DNA of 41,934 nt from Fidelibacterota bacterium (GCA_018002295.1 JAGNGI010000012.1:1-41934), one strand, 5' to 3'. Numbered from the stretch's first letter, positions 16,638 to 25,684 are shown. Notes: generated from the sequence alone by a model not told the origin. Numbers and translations: made by a program.

Positions 16638-17792
16638 ATGGCAAAAGATTACTATGAAATTTTAGGCGTTAACCGGAATGCACAGGCTGATGAATTAAAG
16701 AAAGCCTACCGGAAAATTGCCATGAAATATCATCCCGATCGCAATCCAGGAAATAAGGAAGCCGAAGAGAAATTTAAAGAGGCCGCCGAAGCTTATGCCG
16801 TTCTTTCTGATCCAGAAAAGCGTCGCGTATATGATCAATACGGCGAAGACGGATTAAAAGGTACGACTGGTTTCAGTGGGGCGCAGAGTATGAATATGGA
16901 AGATATTTTTTCTATGTTCGGGGATATTTTCGGTGGCCATTTCGGTGGTTTTGGCGGATTTGATGACTTATTCAATGGTGGTGGGCGACAACGCTCTACC
17001 CGTACTCGAACTCGTACGACTCAGCAACGCGGTAGTGACCTTAAAATTACAATGCCACTTACTTTAGAAGAAATCAATACCGGCGTTGATAAAAAAGTTA
17101 AGATAAAACGTCAAGAAATCTGCCCCAATTGCAACGGTACCGGCGCTAAACCCGGTTCTTCAAATGTCACCTGTCCGGTTTGTCAAGGAAGTGGCGAAGT
17201 TCGGGAGGTTTCCCGTTCGTTTTTTGGACAAATGGTAAATGTGCGTCCTTGTTCCAATTGCCAAGGCGAAGGCGTAATTGTTGAACAGCGTTGTCCTCAG
17301 TGCGGGGGCGAAGGACGTATCCAGAGTGTTAAAGAACTGACGATTAAAGTTCCACCGGGAGTTACTACTGGTAATTATTTAACGATGCACGGTGAGGGTA
17401 ATGCTGGTGTTCGCAAAAGTTCGCGCGGCGACCTTATTGTAATTTTCGAAGAAAAACCGCATGAATATTTCACTCGTGAAGGAGATGATATTTACCTTGA
17501 TCTTCACATTATGCCATCGGAGGCAGTTTTAGGGACGGAAATTGTCGTCCCAACCCTTAGCGGTAAAGTAAGCCTGACTATTCCGCCTGGCACTCAACCG
17601 TCCAAAATACTGCGACTTAAGAATAAAGGCTTACCACATTTACAACATCCCGGCAGAGGCGATATGATGGTGAGAATTCAGGTTAAAATTCCTGAAAGAG
17701 TCAGTGGCAAAGAATTGGAATTATACCGCGAATTATTCAAATTCGAATCAAATAAAATAAAAGATGAAAAACGTTATAGCAAGATTCGCTAA
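16638..17792 (+). CDS. dnaJ: Chaperone DnaJ
   Basis: Hsp40 co-chaperone that binds unfolded proteins and stimulates DnaK. The 384 residues contain the J domain (1-70) with H32-P-D34, a G/F-rich linker (about 85-120, here with an unusual R/T-rich patch at 118-128, [19 protein letters not shown]), the four CxxCxGxG zinc repeats ([32 protein letters not shown]) and C-terminal substrate-binding domains. The start ATG 16638 follows the grpE stop after one base, so translation is probably coupled. The length is normal for DnaJ. Confidence 0.97.
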   Translation: MAKDYYEILGVNRNAQADELKKAYRKIAMKYHPDRNPGNKEAEEKFKEAAEAYAVLSDPEKRRVYDQYGEDGLKGTTGFSGAQSMNMEDIFSMFGDIFGGHFGGFGGFDDLFNGGGRQRSTRTRTRTTQQRGSDLKITMPLTLEEINTGVDKKVKIKRQEICPNCNGTGAKPGSSNVTCPVCQGSGEVREVSRSFFGQMVNVRPCSNCQGEGVIVEQRCPQCGGEGRIQSVKELTIKVPPGVTTGNYLTMHGEGNAGVRKSSRGDLIVIFEEKPHEYFTREGDDIYLDLHIMPSEAVLGTEIVVPTLSGKVSLTIPPGTQPSKILRLKNKGLPHLQHPGRGDMMVRIQVKIPERVSGKELELYRELFKFESNKIKDEKRYSKIR

Positions 17793-17848
17793 TTAATATT
17801 ACATTAAGAGAAAATGAGATTTTTAAAGATTTTTAATTTTTAGGAAAA

Positions 17849-18286
17849 ATGATAAATTTAACCCGCCAGGAGAAAATGGTTATTCAGTTATTAGTTGCTT
17901 GTTTCCTGGTAGGTGCAACTATCCGTATCTATAAAATGAGGTCGAACCGAATAAATAATGAAGAAAGCCGCCAACAGACTGTAGCTACTGATTCTTTTCA
18001 ACTATATGCCAGTCAAATTGATTCGGAATATACCGAGTTACAGAAAAGCGGTCATTCTACATATCGATCACAAAAATCAACTGCTCTTCAACAAAAGATA
18101 AATTTAAATACCGCAACCAAACAGGAGCTCATGTTATTGCCAAAAATCGGTTCGGTAACTGCCGACCATATTTTGGAATATCGTGCTCAGGTTGGAAAAT
18201 TCAACAGGATTGAAGAACTCCTAAATGTAAAAGGTATCGGAACTAAAACGTTTGAAAAAATTAAAGGAGAGGTAACCCTTGAGTGA
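17849..18286 (+). CDS. Membrane-anchored ComEA-like helix-hairpin-helix protein
   Basis: A 145-residue protein with one N-terminal membrane helix (about 10-26) and a C-terminal ComEA-type domain (about 83-143): INLNTATKQELMLLPKIG followed by a second hairpin, LLNVKGIGTKTFEKI. This repeated HhH fold binds double-stranded DNA non-specifically, and in competent bacteria ComEA pulls DNA into the periplasm. The middle (30-80) is a polar linker. ATG 17849 has AGGA four bases upstream (17842-17845). It overlaps the next gene by eight bases. The PilM/PilN-like genes downstream raise the possibility of DNA uptake, but many bacteria carry short ComEA-like proteins of unknown use. Confidence 0.85.
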   Translation: MINLTRQEKMVIQLLVACFLVGATIRIYKMRSNRINNEESRQQTVATDSFQLYASQIDSEYTELQKSGHSTYRSQKSTALQQKINLNTATKQELMLLPKIGSVTADHILEYRAQVGKFNRIEELLNVKGIGTKTFEKIKGEVTLE

Positions 18287-19061
18287 CGAAACTGCAAAAT
18301 TCAACCAGGAAGAAGAGATAATCCCGGAATACAAACCGACACTAGTGAAAGTATTAAATGTTGTGGCTTTCATTCTCATCATTGTTTTGATTGCCGTAAT
18401 TTATATTCCGAGTTCGATCTGGAAAGAAGAGAACCGAATTCGGGAATTAGGTCGTCAAAGAATGCAGATTCAGTATGATGTCCAGAAATATTATAACCAG
18501 ATGGCTGGAACTCATCAACCAGACCCGGTTCTAGCTATGAAGGTAGTCAGCGCGGTTCGGGATAGCACCCGGGCTGACAGCAATTTTTATGGTCAAAAAG
18601 TGATCAAACTACCGGATGGCAAATTCAATTTGGAAGTACCGAAGAACTTTTACGCCTCTTTCGATACTAATTTTGCTTTTAAATATGAGTTGTCCGATAC
18701 GGTCATTGATACTACTATTAAAATTACTAAGTGGAATCCGGAACTTATGACCATTGATACACTCTATGTAATCTCCTCAATGCTTGAAGAAGTAAAAACC
18801 GATCCCAATTTCAGAAGTGTAATTGATACCGAACTCACGCAACGGGTAGCTAATAATACTTATTACCGTAGATATTATCTAACTGAGGACTTAGCTATGC
18901 GCCCTCTATTGGATACTCCTTACACTATTCTTAAAACCGAAAAAGGAATTAGGGTGGAAGACCCTCTCAAAACTGTTATCCGTGAACCGCGCTACCTCTT
19001 TTTTACTTTTGTAGATTCATCACACGGGTATATTGAGAACGGTGAACCGAGTTGGAAGTAA
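18279..19061 (+). CDS. Uncharacterised bitopic envelope protein in the ComEA-PilM-PilN cluster
   Basis: A 260-residue protein with no family I recognise. A charged cytoplasmic N-terminus (1-24) precedes one membrane helix (about 25-46, IPSSIWKEEN at its end), then a predicted helix (48-75) and an acidic, mixed alpha/beta periplasmic domain (about 95-255). The helix-plus-amphipathic-extension layout faintly resembles a pilin-type N-terminus, but there is no prepilin peptidase site before it, so it is not a classical pseudopilin. The start is TTG 18279, nine bases after GGAG (18266-18269), overlapping the ComEA-like gene by eight bases: co-translated. Its place directly before PilM- and PilN-like genes suggests a part of the same inner-membrane assembly. 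Confidence 0.75.
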   Translation: MSDETAKFNQEEEIIPEYKPTLVKVLNVVAFILIIVLIAVIYIPSSIWKEENRIRELGRQRMQIQYDVQKYYNQMAGTHQPDPVLAMKVVSAVRDSTRADSNFYGQKVIKLPDGKFNLEVPKNFYASFDTNFAFKYELSDTVIDTTIKITKWNPELMTIDTLYVISSMLEEVKTDPNFRSVIDTELTQRVANNTYYRRYYLTEDLAMRPLLDTPYTILKTEKGIRVEDPLKTVIREPRYLFFTFVDSSHGYIENGEPSWK

Positions 19062-19085
19062 ATAGCCAAACAATTCGGAGATAAG

Positions 19086-20030
19086 ATGCTGGCAATAAGC
19101 TTTTCGGATAATTTTATTAGATATGGCCAGCTGATTAAAACGGACAATTCTATTTCGATCGAATTGATCGGTAAAAAAAAACTGCCGTTTAAATTTGATA
19201 CTACTTCCTTAAAAAATCCTGATCTGATTCCTAGCATTGAGTCCCTTTTGCTTAATATCAAGAATAGGTTACCAGTGCAGGAACGGTTTTTAGCTTTATC
19301 AGCTCCCTCGCAATTATTTGATATTACGATCAATTCAATTGATCTGGGATTGGAAAAGCAGAAAATTGCCGAGATTCTGGACTGGAACGAGAAACAACGT
19401 CTTGGGGTAGTATTTAACAAAAAATTTGTTCAGCATTATCCTCTGAAACAACGAATTTCTGAAAATAAGCGTGATTATTTAACAATTTCATATTTTAAGG
19501 AATTAGGACGGGCTATTTACCAAGCCTGTCAGCGGTTGGGATTTATCATAAAAGTCTTTGATCTGAATATTTTTAGTGCGGCTAACGCGCTTGAAAGTCT
19601 CTATAAAGAAAAAAATGGAAAAAAGTGGGGCTTATGGCTAATAGGTGAAAAATATCATATTCTCCTACTTATCAAATCGGGTGAAATCAGTCAATATTTA
19701 GAATTTGATTTAAATAACGATGGGGATTATAACATATTGGTGGATTCAAATCCCGACGAAGATGGGAAAGAGATCGTTTCTCAAATAAATAAACTCAGAA
19801 ATTCAAGTAGTGAAACGATTCAAAATATTGACAATCTCTATTTTTTCACTTATGATGTCAATTCTGAATTTTATAATATGCTTTTGACTTATGATATTGA
19901 TAATCTACGATGTGTTGATCCTTTTGAGAATTTCAAGCCGGTTAAAATTTACCAAGATGATGGATCGGGTCCCGGAGCTATGAGTCAGTTCTTGGATGTA
20001 ATGGGATTGTTATATCGGTTTATGCTTTAG
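19086..20030 (+). CDS. PilM-like actin-fold protein (divergent)
   Basis: A 314-residue cytoplasmic protein without clear membrane segments. It opens with a beta-hairpin (LAISFSDNFIRYGQL) in the position of the PilM phosphate-binding loop, but lacking its glycines; then ALSAPSQLFDITIN, an EILDWNEKQR helix like the PilM EAxKYIP region, and ISYFKELGRAIYQACQRLGF-type sequence (475-480 region of the gene's middle) matching the pattern of PilM where the second lobe begins. PilM links type IV pilus inner-membrane proteins to the cytoplasm by binding the PilN N-terminus. The next gene starts with exactly such a tail. Degenerate nucleotide-binding residues suggest a structural role. GGAG (19077-19080) sits five bases before ATG. 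Identification is by pattern and neighbours. Confidence 0.55.
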   Translation: MLAISFSDNFIRYGQLIKTDNSISIELIGKKKLPFKFDTTSLKNPDLIPSIESLLLNIKNRLPVQERFLALSAPSQLFDITINSIDLGLEKQKIAEILDWNEKQRLGVVFNKKFVQHYPLKQRISENKRDYLTISYFKELGRAIYQACQRLGFIIKVFDLNIFSAANALESLYKEKNGKKWGLWLIGEKYHILLLIKSGEISQYLEFDLNNDGDYNILVDSNPDEDGKEIVSQINKLRNSSSETIQNIDNLYFFTYDVNSEFYNMLLTYDIDNLRCVDPFENFKPVKIYQDDGSGPGAMSQFLDVMGLLYRFML

Positions 20031-20038
20031 GTCGAATT

Positions 20039-21223
20039 ATGATAAAAATTAATCTTGCCGCTACACCTGGACTACAACAAGAACCTAAAGATATTGCGAT
20101 TAGTCAGAGCCTTAAAGATATTCTAATCAAAATGGCGGTCGAGCCGAAAAATCAACCGAATGACGATCAAGCAATTAGCAAATCTTCGACTAAACCGATA
20201 CCTGAAAATATTGAGAAAAAGCTGGATGCTTTTGCTTCACAAGGTTCAAATTCAAGTATGCCGGGAGAAACCGACGCTAAAAAATCCATCTCTCAACCGT
20301 CACCTAAGGTTTCCGATAAGCTGAGAGAAGCCGAACAAATCGTCGAAAGAAAAGAAGAGGAATATTCCAGGCATTTATCTAAACGCCTTATTCTTAATAT
20401 CGGAATCTGGATATTGGTTCTGGTTACAGTTGGAGCTTTAGGTTATTGGGGGTATACTAAGTACTTTAATCCACGAAAATCGGAAATTACCGCTAAACCA
20501 GCCGGAAAGTCGGATCTGCCGGTTGAACAGCCAATTCTTTTAACGGAACAATCCCAGCCTTCTTCTACATCCGATATGCCAGAAGTTGATCAGCCGGTTT
20601 TAACCCCGATAAATCAAATTGATGAAATATATCTGCCCCCTGTTTTAACCGGTATATCCCGTTGTCAAGTATTATTGCAGTTAATTAGTGTTTTACCAGA
20701 CAATTCACGAATTCAATTTTTAAAATTAGATAAAGATGTGGTCAATTTTTTAATTTTTGTTGATACTGAGAATGAAGCTCAGCAGGTTAAAGACGAAGTG
20801 CAAAAATTACCGGGAATTGGATCAATTCAAGCATTTTATATTGAACATGTTGCGGACACTCCTTCGCCCGCTGTCCAAATGATGGCAATTCTCAATTTAA
20901 AGACTGAGAGTGCAGTTGCTAGAAATATCCGTTTTTATGATGACGTATCACTCTCGCAAGTGCTTTGGGCAATCGGTAAGCGTCAAAATTTAAAGTTGCA
21001 GCCGCTTAATATTGCCGAACCACCAGCGCCAAAGCCCCGTTTGGCGGAAATTCGTGGGAATGGCTCACTGAACAGTATTATTAATTTATTAAGTGAGTTA
21101 TCGAATTTTGATTTGAATTTAAGTGTTGAAAAAATTGCAATAAACTTAAGTGCTGATTCGGCAGTAGATACCGGAATACTCGATTTCAGTATTAATTCTG
21201 TAATCTATCCACAAAAATTGTAA
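20039..21223 (+). CDS. PilN/PilO-like bitopic protein (candidate fusion)
   Basis: A 394-residue membrane protein. It begins MIKINLAATP, resembling the INLLP tail by which PilN binds PilM. A long polar cytoplasmic linker (11-115, unusual for PilN) leads to one membrane helix (about 117-138), a Pro/Ser-rich stretch, then a ferredoxin-like periplasmic domain (about 205-275, LLQLISVLPDNSRIQFLKL with a following beta-hairpin) like PilN, and a second one (about 295-390, IINLLSELSNFDLNLSVEKI) like PilO/GspM. Together this would join PilN and PilO functions in one chain. It follows the PilM-like gene after eight bases; rsmD starts two bases after its stop. Confidence 0.5.
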   Translation: MIKINLAATPGLQQEPKDIAISQSLKDILIKMAVEPKNQPNDDQAISKSSTKPIPENIEKKLDAFASQGSNSSMPGETDAKKSISQPSPKVSDKLREAEQIVERKEEEYSRHLSKRLILNIGIWILVLVTVGALGYWGYTKYFNPRKSEITAKPAGKSDLPVEQPILLTEQSQPSSTSDMPEVDQPVLTPINQIDEIYLPPVLTGISRCQVLLQLISVLPDNSRIQFLKLDKDVVNFLIFVDTENEAQQVKDEVQKLPGIGSIQAFYIEHVADTPSPAVQMMAILNLKTESAVARNIRFYDDVSLSQVLWAIGKRQNLKLQPLNIAEPPAPKPRLAEIRGNGSLNSIINLLSELSNFDLNLSVEKIAINLSADSAVDTGILDFSINSVIYPQKL

Positions 21224-21225
21224 AG

Positions 21226-21750
21226 ATGGTTCGGGTAATTGCCGGTTTGTATAAAAACCAATCCATAATGTCCGATAAAAAAGCGACAATTCGACCAACT
21301 CAGGATCGAGTAAAAGCGGCTTTATTTTCAATTTTAGGGGATGTATCCGGTCTAAAAGTCGCCGATTTGTTTGCTGGAACCGGTAATTTAGGAATTGAGG
21401 CGCTATCCCGCGGCGCCGAGCGATGCACTTTCGTTGATAATAATTGGCAAAGCCTAAATTTGGTTAAACACAATTTAGCAAAACTCAAATTGGAACAGCG
21501 GGCTGAAGTTATTCAGGCTGATGTCCTGAAATATTTAGCCCAAAAGCCGCTTTTTGACCTGATTTTTGCGGACCCACCATATGAATATTCGAGTTATAAT
21601 GAACTATTAATGCTGTTCGGCCAATTACGACCCGATACTCAAATTGTACTCGAAACGGATCGTAGATTTGACCTGCCTTCATCTTTTAAACCGCGGGAAA
21701 TAAAAATTCGCAGAAGTGGCGATACTAATTTGAATTTCATAAGGATATAA
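21226..21750 (+). CDS. rsmD: 16S rRNA (guanine(966)-N(2))-methyltransferase RsmD
   Basis: Methylates G966 of 16S rRNA using S-adenosylmethionine. The 174 residues show the family signature: RVIAG near the start, RPTQDRVKAALFSIL, motif I DLFAGTGNLGIEALSRGA, and catalytic motif IV FADPPY. The length is as usual. The start ATG 21226 follows the previous stop by two bases, and the stop is directly adjacent to the coaD start. rsmD-coaD adjacency is common across bacteria and supports both calls. Confidence 0.95.
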   Translation: MVRVIAGLYKNQSIMSDKKATIRPTQDRVKAALFSILGDVSGLKVADLFAGTGNLGIEALSRGAERCTFVDNNWQSLNLVKHNLAKLKLEQRAEVIQADVLKYLAQKPLFDLIFADPPYEYSSYNELLMLFGQLRPDTQIVLETDRRFDLPSSFKPREIKIRRSGDTNLNFIRI

Positions 21751-22230
21751 ATGAAAATAGCAGTTTATCCCGGTAGTTTTGATCCTATTACCAATGGTCA
21801 TCTGGATATACTCAAACGAGCGTCATCTTTATTTGACTTAGTATATATTGCCGTAGCTCGCAATCTCCAGAAGCAACCGATTTTTACCACGGAAGAAAGG
21901 CTGGCATTGATTCGAGGCTGTACGAGCGAATTCGAGAATGTCAAAATGGATAGCTTTGATGGATTAGTAGTCGAATATGCGCGTCAAGTCGGGGCAGAGG
22001 TAATCATCCGCGGCTTACGAGCATTATCTGATTTCGATTATGAATTTCAGATGGCGCTAATGAATCGTCATCTGGATGAAAATATTAACACGGTATTTCT
22101 AATGCCCCATGAAGATTATACTTATCTAAGTTCCTCTATGGTGCGAGATTTAGCCAAATTTGGTGCCGAAATAGGTAGTTTTGTGCCGGCAAATGTGAAG
22201 GCGGCTCTGTTGAAAAAATTCAGGGAGTAA
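21751..22230 (+). CDS. coaD: Phosphopantetheine adenylyltransferase
   Basis: Fourth step of coenzyme A synthesis: 4'-phosphopantetheine plus ATP gives dephospho-CoA. The 159-residue protein has the nucleotidyltransferase motif [12 protein letters not shown] (T-x-G-H), [24 protein letters not shown] sequence (residues 91-110, needed for substrate binding), and [14 protein letters not shown] (S-S-x2-R). ATG 21751 abuts the rsmD stop, with AAGGA (21741-21745) five bases upstream. The next gene, phosphate acetyltransferase, also uses CoA, starting two bases later. Confidence 0.97.
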   Translation: MKIAVYPGSFDPITNGHLDILKRASSLFDLVYIAVARNLQKQPIFTTEERLALIRGCTSEFENVKMDSFDGLVVEYARQVGAEVIIRGLRALSDFDYEFQMALMNRHLDENINTVFLMPHEDYTYLSSSMVRDLAKFGAEIGSFVPANVKAALLKKFRE

Positions 22231-22231
22231 A

Positions 22232-23209
22232 ATGAAACTTATCGAAGAAATTAGGTCTCAAGCCCAAAAGTGTAAAAAAACGGTTGTTTTACCGGAAGCA
22301 CATGATGAACGTATTTTAAAAGCCGCCGAAATTTTGGAAAAAGAAGGCTTAGCGCAAATAATCTTAGTCGGTGATCCAGAGATAATCGGTCAACACGCCC
22401 GTGAAATTAACGTCAATCTCGGCTCGATAGGTATATTTGACCCTGTTCAATTTGAAAAATTGGACGATTTTATTAATACTTATTATGAAAAACGCAAGCA
22501 TAAAGGGATGACCCTTGAAAATGCTCGCACCGTAATGTTAAACCCGACTTTTTTTGGAGCTATGCTGGTGGAAAAAGGATTAGCGGACGGCTGTGTTTCG
22601 GGAGCCGATACAACCACTGGCGATGTTCTTAAAGCCGCATTGCATATCATCGGAACTAATCCGGATACTCCAACAGTTTCCAGTGATATTCTCATTATAA
22701 CACCTGATGAAGAAAAAATCTGGAGTTTTGCCGACTGTGCTGTGCTGCCCAATCCAACTGCCGAGCAGCTGGCTGACATAGCCATTGCGACCGCGAATAC
22801 TCATCGCAGAGTCGTAAAAACCGAGCCGATTGTTGCTATGCTTTCTTTTTCTACTAAAGGCAGTGCCAAACACGAGCTAGTAGATAAGGTCATTCAGGCT
22901 ACCGCAATTGTGCGAGGAAAATATCCCGATTTGAGAATCGATGGTGAGTTACAAGCCGATGCGGCTATCGTACCCACAATCGGAGCTAAAAAAGCACCTG
23001 GTAGTCCTGTTGCCGGTCAGGCAAATGTACTAATCTTCCCGGATCTTAATGCTGGCAATATCGGGTATAAGTTAGTTCAACGCATCGGTAATTGCGAGGC
23101 AATCGGTCCGATAATTCAGGGATTAAAAAAACCGATGAATGATCTTTCTCGAGGATGTAGCGTTGAAGATGTCGTTAATGTGACAGCAATTATCTGTAAT
23201 CTCGTTTAA
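22232..23209 (+). CDS. pta: Phosphate acetyltransferase
   Basis: Converts acetyl-CoA and phosphate to acetyl phosphate and CoA, one half of the acetate/ATP-forming branch with acetate kinase (no ackA is visible here). The 325-residue, single-domain protein has the Pta signature: [15 protein letters not shown] at the N-terminus, [58 protein letters not shown] and [21 protein letters not shown] (22223-22227) is four bases before ATG. It lacks the long N-terminal regulatory domain of enteric enzymes. The start lies one base after the coaD stop. Confidence 0.95.
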   Translation: MKLIEEIRSQAQKCKKTVVLPEAHDERILKAAEILEKEGLAQIILVGDPEIIGQHAREINVNLGSIGIFDPVQFEKLDDFINTYYEKRKHKGMTLENARTVMLNPTFFGAMLVEKGLADGCVSGADTTTGDVLKAALHIIGTNPDTPTVSSDILIITPDEEKIWSFADCAVLPNPTAEQLADIAIATANTHRRVVKTEPIVAMLSFSTKGSAKHELVDKVIQATAIVRGKYPDLRIDGELQADAAIVPTIGAKKAPGSPVAGQANVLIFPDLNAGNIGYKLVQRIGNCEAIGPIIQGLKKPMNDLSRGCSVEDVVNVTAIICNLV

Positions 23210-23229
23210 ATATAGGATCAGAAAAATAT

Positions 23230-23520
23230 ATGCCTACTTATGAGTATAAGTGTGAAAAATGTGGTTATGAATTTGAACAATTTCAAAAAATGAGTGCCGA
23301 ACCACTAAAAGTCTGCCCTAAATGTGGACAAAAAAGTGTCACAAGGAAGATTAGTGGTGGCGCCGGATTAATATTCAAAGGCTCCGGTTTTTACGTGAAT
23401 GATTATGGTGACAAAAACAAGACTAAAAGCCCATCTCCAACCACTCCAGAAGACAAACCTACTTCCACACCCAAAGCTAAAGAAAAAACAATAACGACAT
23501 CATCTAATAGTTCCAACTGA
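23230..23520 (+). CDS. FmdB-type zinc ribbon protein
   Basis: A 96-residue protein beginning with the FmdB/CxxC_CxxC_SSSS signature: MPTYEYKCEKCGYEFEQ, then CPKCGQKSVTRKISGGAGLIFKGSGFYVNDYG-like sequence (residues 31-62). The four cysteines (C8, C11, C31, C34) bind zinc. The C-terminal third is a low-complexity K/P/S/T tail. Members are small regulators or accessory proteins of unknown function. It closes the plus-strand run from grpE and is convergent with a small membrane protein. AGGA (23214-23217) is a distant ribosome-binding site. Confidence 0.9.
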   Translation: MPTYEYKCEKCGYEFEQFQKMSAEPLKVCPKCGQKSVTRKISGGAGLIFKGSGFYVNDYGDKNKTKSPSPTTPEDKPTSTPKAKEKTITTSSNSSN

Positions 23521-23570
23521 ATTTATATTCATAAACAGCTGAAATCAGCGCTTGATTTTAATAATTTCGG

Positions 23571-23843
23571 TCAGCTCTCTGAGGGCGTTTTTTCTTCTTT
23601 TTTGCGATAAAGAATTGCCAGGGGAATAATTATCAAATAGCCGATTAAAAGTATGATAGGTGCTACGGTTAGCGAACGGAAACTATATGTTTCACCGGTA
23701 GCCATACAAATATAACCGATTATTATTACTGCAATTCCAATTGCAAAGAGTAGATAATTAATCTTTGTAAAAGAGAGAGCTTTTATGAAGCTTGCCGACT
23801 TTTCTTTGGTCTTTACTTTTTTTGTTGTCTTTACTTGTGCCAT
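23571..23843 (-). CDS. Small two-helix membrane protein, DUF3098-like
   Basis: A 90-residue protein with a basic, lysine-rich N-terminus and two membrane helices (about 30-48 and 60-77). The sequence between them, SFRSLTVAPIILLIGY, corresponds to the SFRRITLAP-type core of DUF3098 proteins, common in Bacteroidota and related FCB lineages. The function is unknown. In those lineages the gene often neighbours ftsX or undecaprenyl-diphosphatase genes, but here neither is adjacent. ATG 23843 has no clear ribosome-binding site. Confidence 0.7.
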   Translation of the reverse strand: MAQVKTTKKVKTKEKSASFIKALSFTKINYLLFAIGIAVIIIGYICMATGETYSFRSLTVAPIILLIGYLIIIPLAILYRKKEEKTPSES

Positions 23844-23972
23844 AGTAATTTAAATTTATATGATTGTTTGAGATTTTGCAACTTGTAAAACTTCTCCTCA
23901 GTCGAAAATTTATCTCATTGTAAAATGTTTAAATCATTAATAGAAAATTTTTCTCAAATCTACTGTTGACAA

Positions 23973-25028
23973 ATGAACGTTAATTGTGTAGTTTTTAATG
24001 TGGAAAAATTAGAACTACCAAAAAACTTATATCCTGCCCGCTGGTGGCACGCCCTGGAAAATAATGAGGTAGAATGTTTTCTTTGTCCACGACATTGCCG
24101 CCTGAAAAACGGCAAAAGGGGAGTATGCCGCGTCCGGACAAATATCGAAGGGCGTCTCTTTTCAGAAGTGTATGGTAAACCAATTGCCATACATGTTGAT
24201 CCAATCGAAAAAAAACCGCTATATCATTTTCAACCGGGGAGTCGAATTTTTTCCATTGGCACAGCCGGATGTAATCTGCAATGCGAATTCTGTCAGAATT
24301 GGGACATTTCTACCGCGGATGGCCATCTTGGGATGGGTCGAATTGTGCAACCAGCTGAAATCGTTCAGTCTGCAATTGATAATCAATGCGGCTCGATTGC
24401 TTTTACCTATAACGAGCCGACGATTTTTGGCGAGTACGTTGTTGATATTGCCAAAATAGCTCACCAATCCAATCTCAAGACTGTTAAGGTAACTAATGGG
24501 TACATTACCCAGGAGGCAATTGCAGACATTTATCCGCTGATTGATGCCGCTAATATTGACCTGAAATCTATGAACGCCGATTTTTATCGCAAACGCTGTC
24601 ATGCGGAACTCACACCGGTTTTGGAAGCAATCGTTGCCATTCAGAAGGTCGGAACTTTCATAGAGTTAACAACTCTCTTGATTCCCGGATTGAACGATAG
24701 CGAAGGCGAAATACAAAAGTTATGTGATTGGATTCTTGATAACCTGGGAAATGATACGCCGTTGCATTTTTCGGCTTTTCACCCAGCCTACAAAATGAGC
24801 AATTGGCCTCAGACAACTAAAGAAGTTCTTGACCGGGCGCGAACAATAGCACTGCGCACTGGCTTGCATTACGTCTATGAAGGTAATGTTCTTACTGATT
24901 CAGAATCGGATACCTTTTGCCCGGCTTGCGGTCGAGTTTTAATCAAACGGGGATGGCACACTCAGACAACAAAGTCTCTACAAGGTGATCGTTGTGAATG
25001 TGGACAAAAAATTCCCATAATATGGTAG
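23973..25028 (+). CDS. AmrS-type radical SAM enzyme
   Basis: A 351-residue radical SAM protein of the AmmeMemoRadiSam (AmrS, COG1180) family. The SAM cluster is C100-x3-C104-x2-C107 (TAGCNLQCEFCQNWDIS). Upstream there is an N-terminal cysteine group (C35-x2-C38-x3-C42-x9-C52), and at the C-terminus a zinc-like pair CPAC...CECG. In many genomes it is encoded with AMMECR1 and Memo; neither is present here. Its substrate is unsettled. The ATG 23973 lacks a ribosome-binding site and directly follows TTGACA (23966-23971), so a start further in (for example GTG 24000) is possible. Confidence 0.88.
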   Translation: MNVNCVVFNVEKLELPKNLYPARWWHALENNEVECFLCPRHCRLKNGKRGVCRVRTNIEGRLFSEVYGKPIAIHVDPIEKKPLYHFQPGSRIFSIGTAGCNLQCEFCQNWDISTADGHLGMGRIVQPAEIVQSAIDNQCGSIAFTYNEPTIFGEYVVDIAKIAHQSNLKTVKVTNGYITQEAIADIYPLIDAANIDLKSMNADFYRKRCHAELTPVLEAIVAIQKVGTFIELTTLLIPGLNDSEGEIQKLCDWILDNLGNDTPLHFSAFHPAYKMSNWPQTTKEVLDRARTIALRTGLHYVYEGNVLTDSESDTFCPACGRVLIKRGWHTQTTKSLQGDRCECGQKIPIIW

Positions 25029-25063
25029 AATTGGTAAATTCAAATAAGAAGGAGTGAAATCAA

Positions 25064-25249
25064 ATGTTAACCCGTATGACAATTGAGCTGGAGAGGAGTG
25101 AACTACTGGAATTCCGTCAAGTCTTACAGCAGTTGACTACTAATCAACCTTCAGTCGAGATTAAATTAAATAGTGTTATTCGAGGGGTTTGTCGTCAAAT
25201 AATCCGGGAAATTGATCGCTGGGAAGACCTAAAGCAAGAAAGGTGGTAG
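25064..25249 (+). CDS. Small uncharacterised protein
   Basis: A 61-residue protein with no known family. It is rich in charged and leucine residues and probably all-helical (ELERSELLEFRQVLQQL, VIRGVCRQIIREIDRWEDL). ATG 25064 has AAGGAG (25050-25055) eight bases upstream. It follows the AmrS-type gene by 35 bases and precedes two other small genes. The well-placed ribosome-binding site and the regular codon pattern support it as a real gene. Confidence 0.6.
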   Translation: MLTRMTIELERSELLEFRQVLQQLTTNQPSVEIKLNSVIRGVCRQIIREIDRWEDLKQERW

Positions 25250-25331
25250 TCTGGACATAGAAAAATATTGATAATTAAAATGGTATTTGTAAATTAAATA
25301 TTGATATTTTAAAAAGAATACAGCGATAATT

Positions 25332-25649
25332 ATGGAAGATAAAAAAGTCGATTTTAGCATTGAGGAAAGCCGTAAAAATTTTCTTATAACTAAATTTGAC
25401 GACTTATTTCAAGGTATCAATAACCTCTATGGCAAAGAGTTAATGGAAGAGTTATTTCATAGAATGGAAAAAACCATTGCTATTTTTCATCAAGACGTCG
25501 AGAATCTAATTAAAGAACTAAAATCGTCAAATTCTACGGGCAGTACTGATCAACCGATTATGGGAATATCTGATATACCTCAAACGCCAGCTGAACCTAA
25601 CCCTTTTTCGGCAAATGAAGATAATGACTGGGCTAAACACCTCGGTTAA
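25332..25649 (+). CDS. Uncharacterised soluble protein
   Basis: A 105-residue acidic protein with a helical N-terminal part (about 8-65, ELMEELFHRMEKTIAIF) and a Pro/Ser/Asn-rich, likely disordered C-terminal tail ending DWAKHLG. I recognise no family. It has no signal or membrane helix. TTGATA (25268-25273) and TAAATT (25290-25295) upstream could form a promoter. The position just before the membrane coiled-coil and Pal-like lipoprotein genes may connect it to envelope organisation, but this is only positional. Confidence 0.6.
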   Translation: MEDKKVDFSIEESRKNFLITKFDDLFQGINNLYGKELMEELFHRMEKTIAIFHQDVENLIKELKSSNSTGSTDQPIMGISDIPQTPAEPNPFSANEDNDWAKHLG

Positions 25650-25684
25650 AATATTAACAATAAGTAAAGGTACAGGAGACATGA

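Noticed and set aside
23521..23570. Small GCTG-AAAT-CAGC hairpin between FmdB and DUF3098-like genes as a terminator
   Set aside because: Only four stem pairs and no T-run in a useful position.
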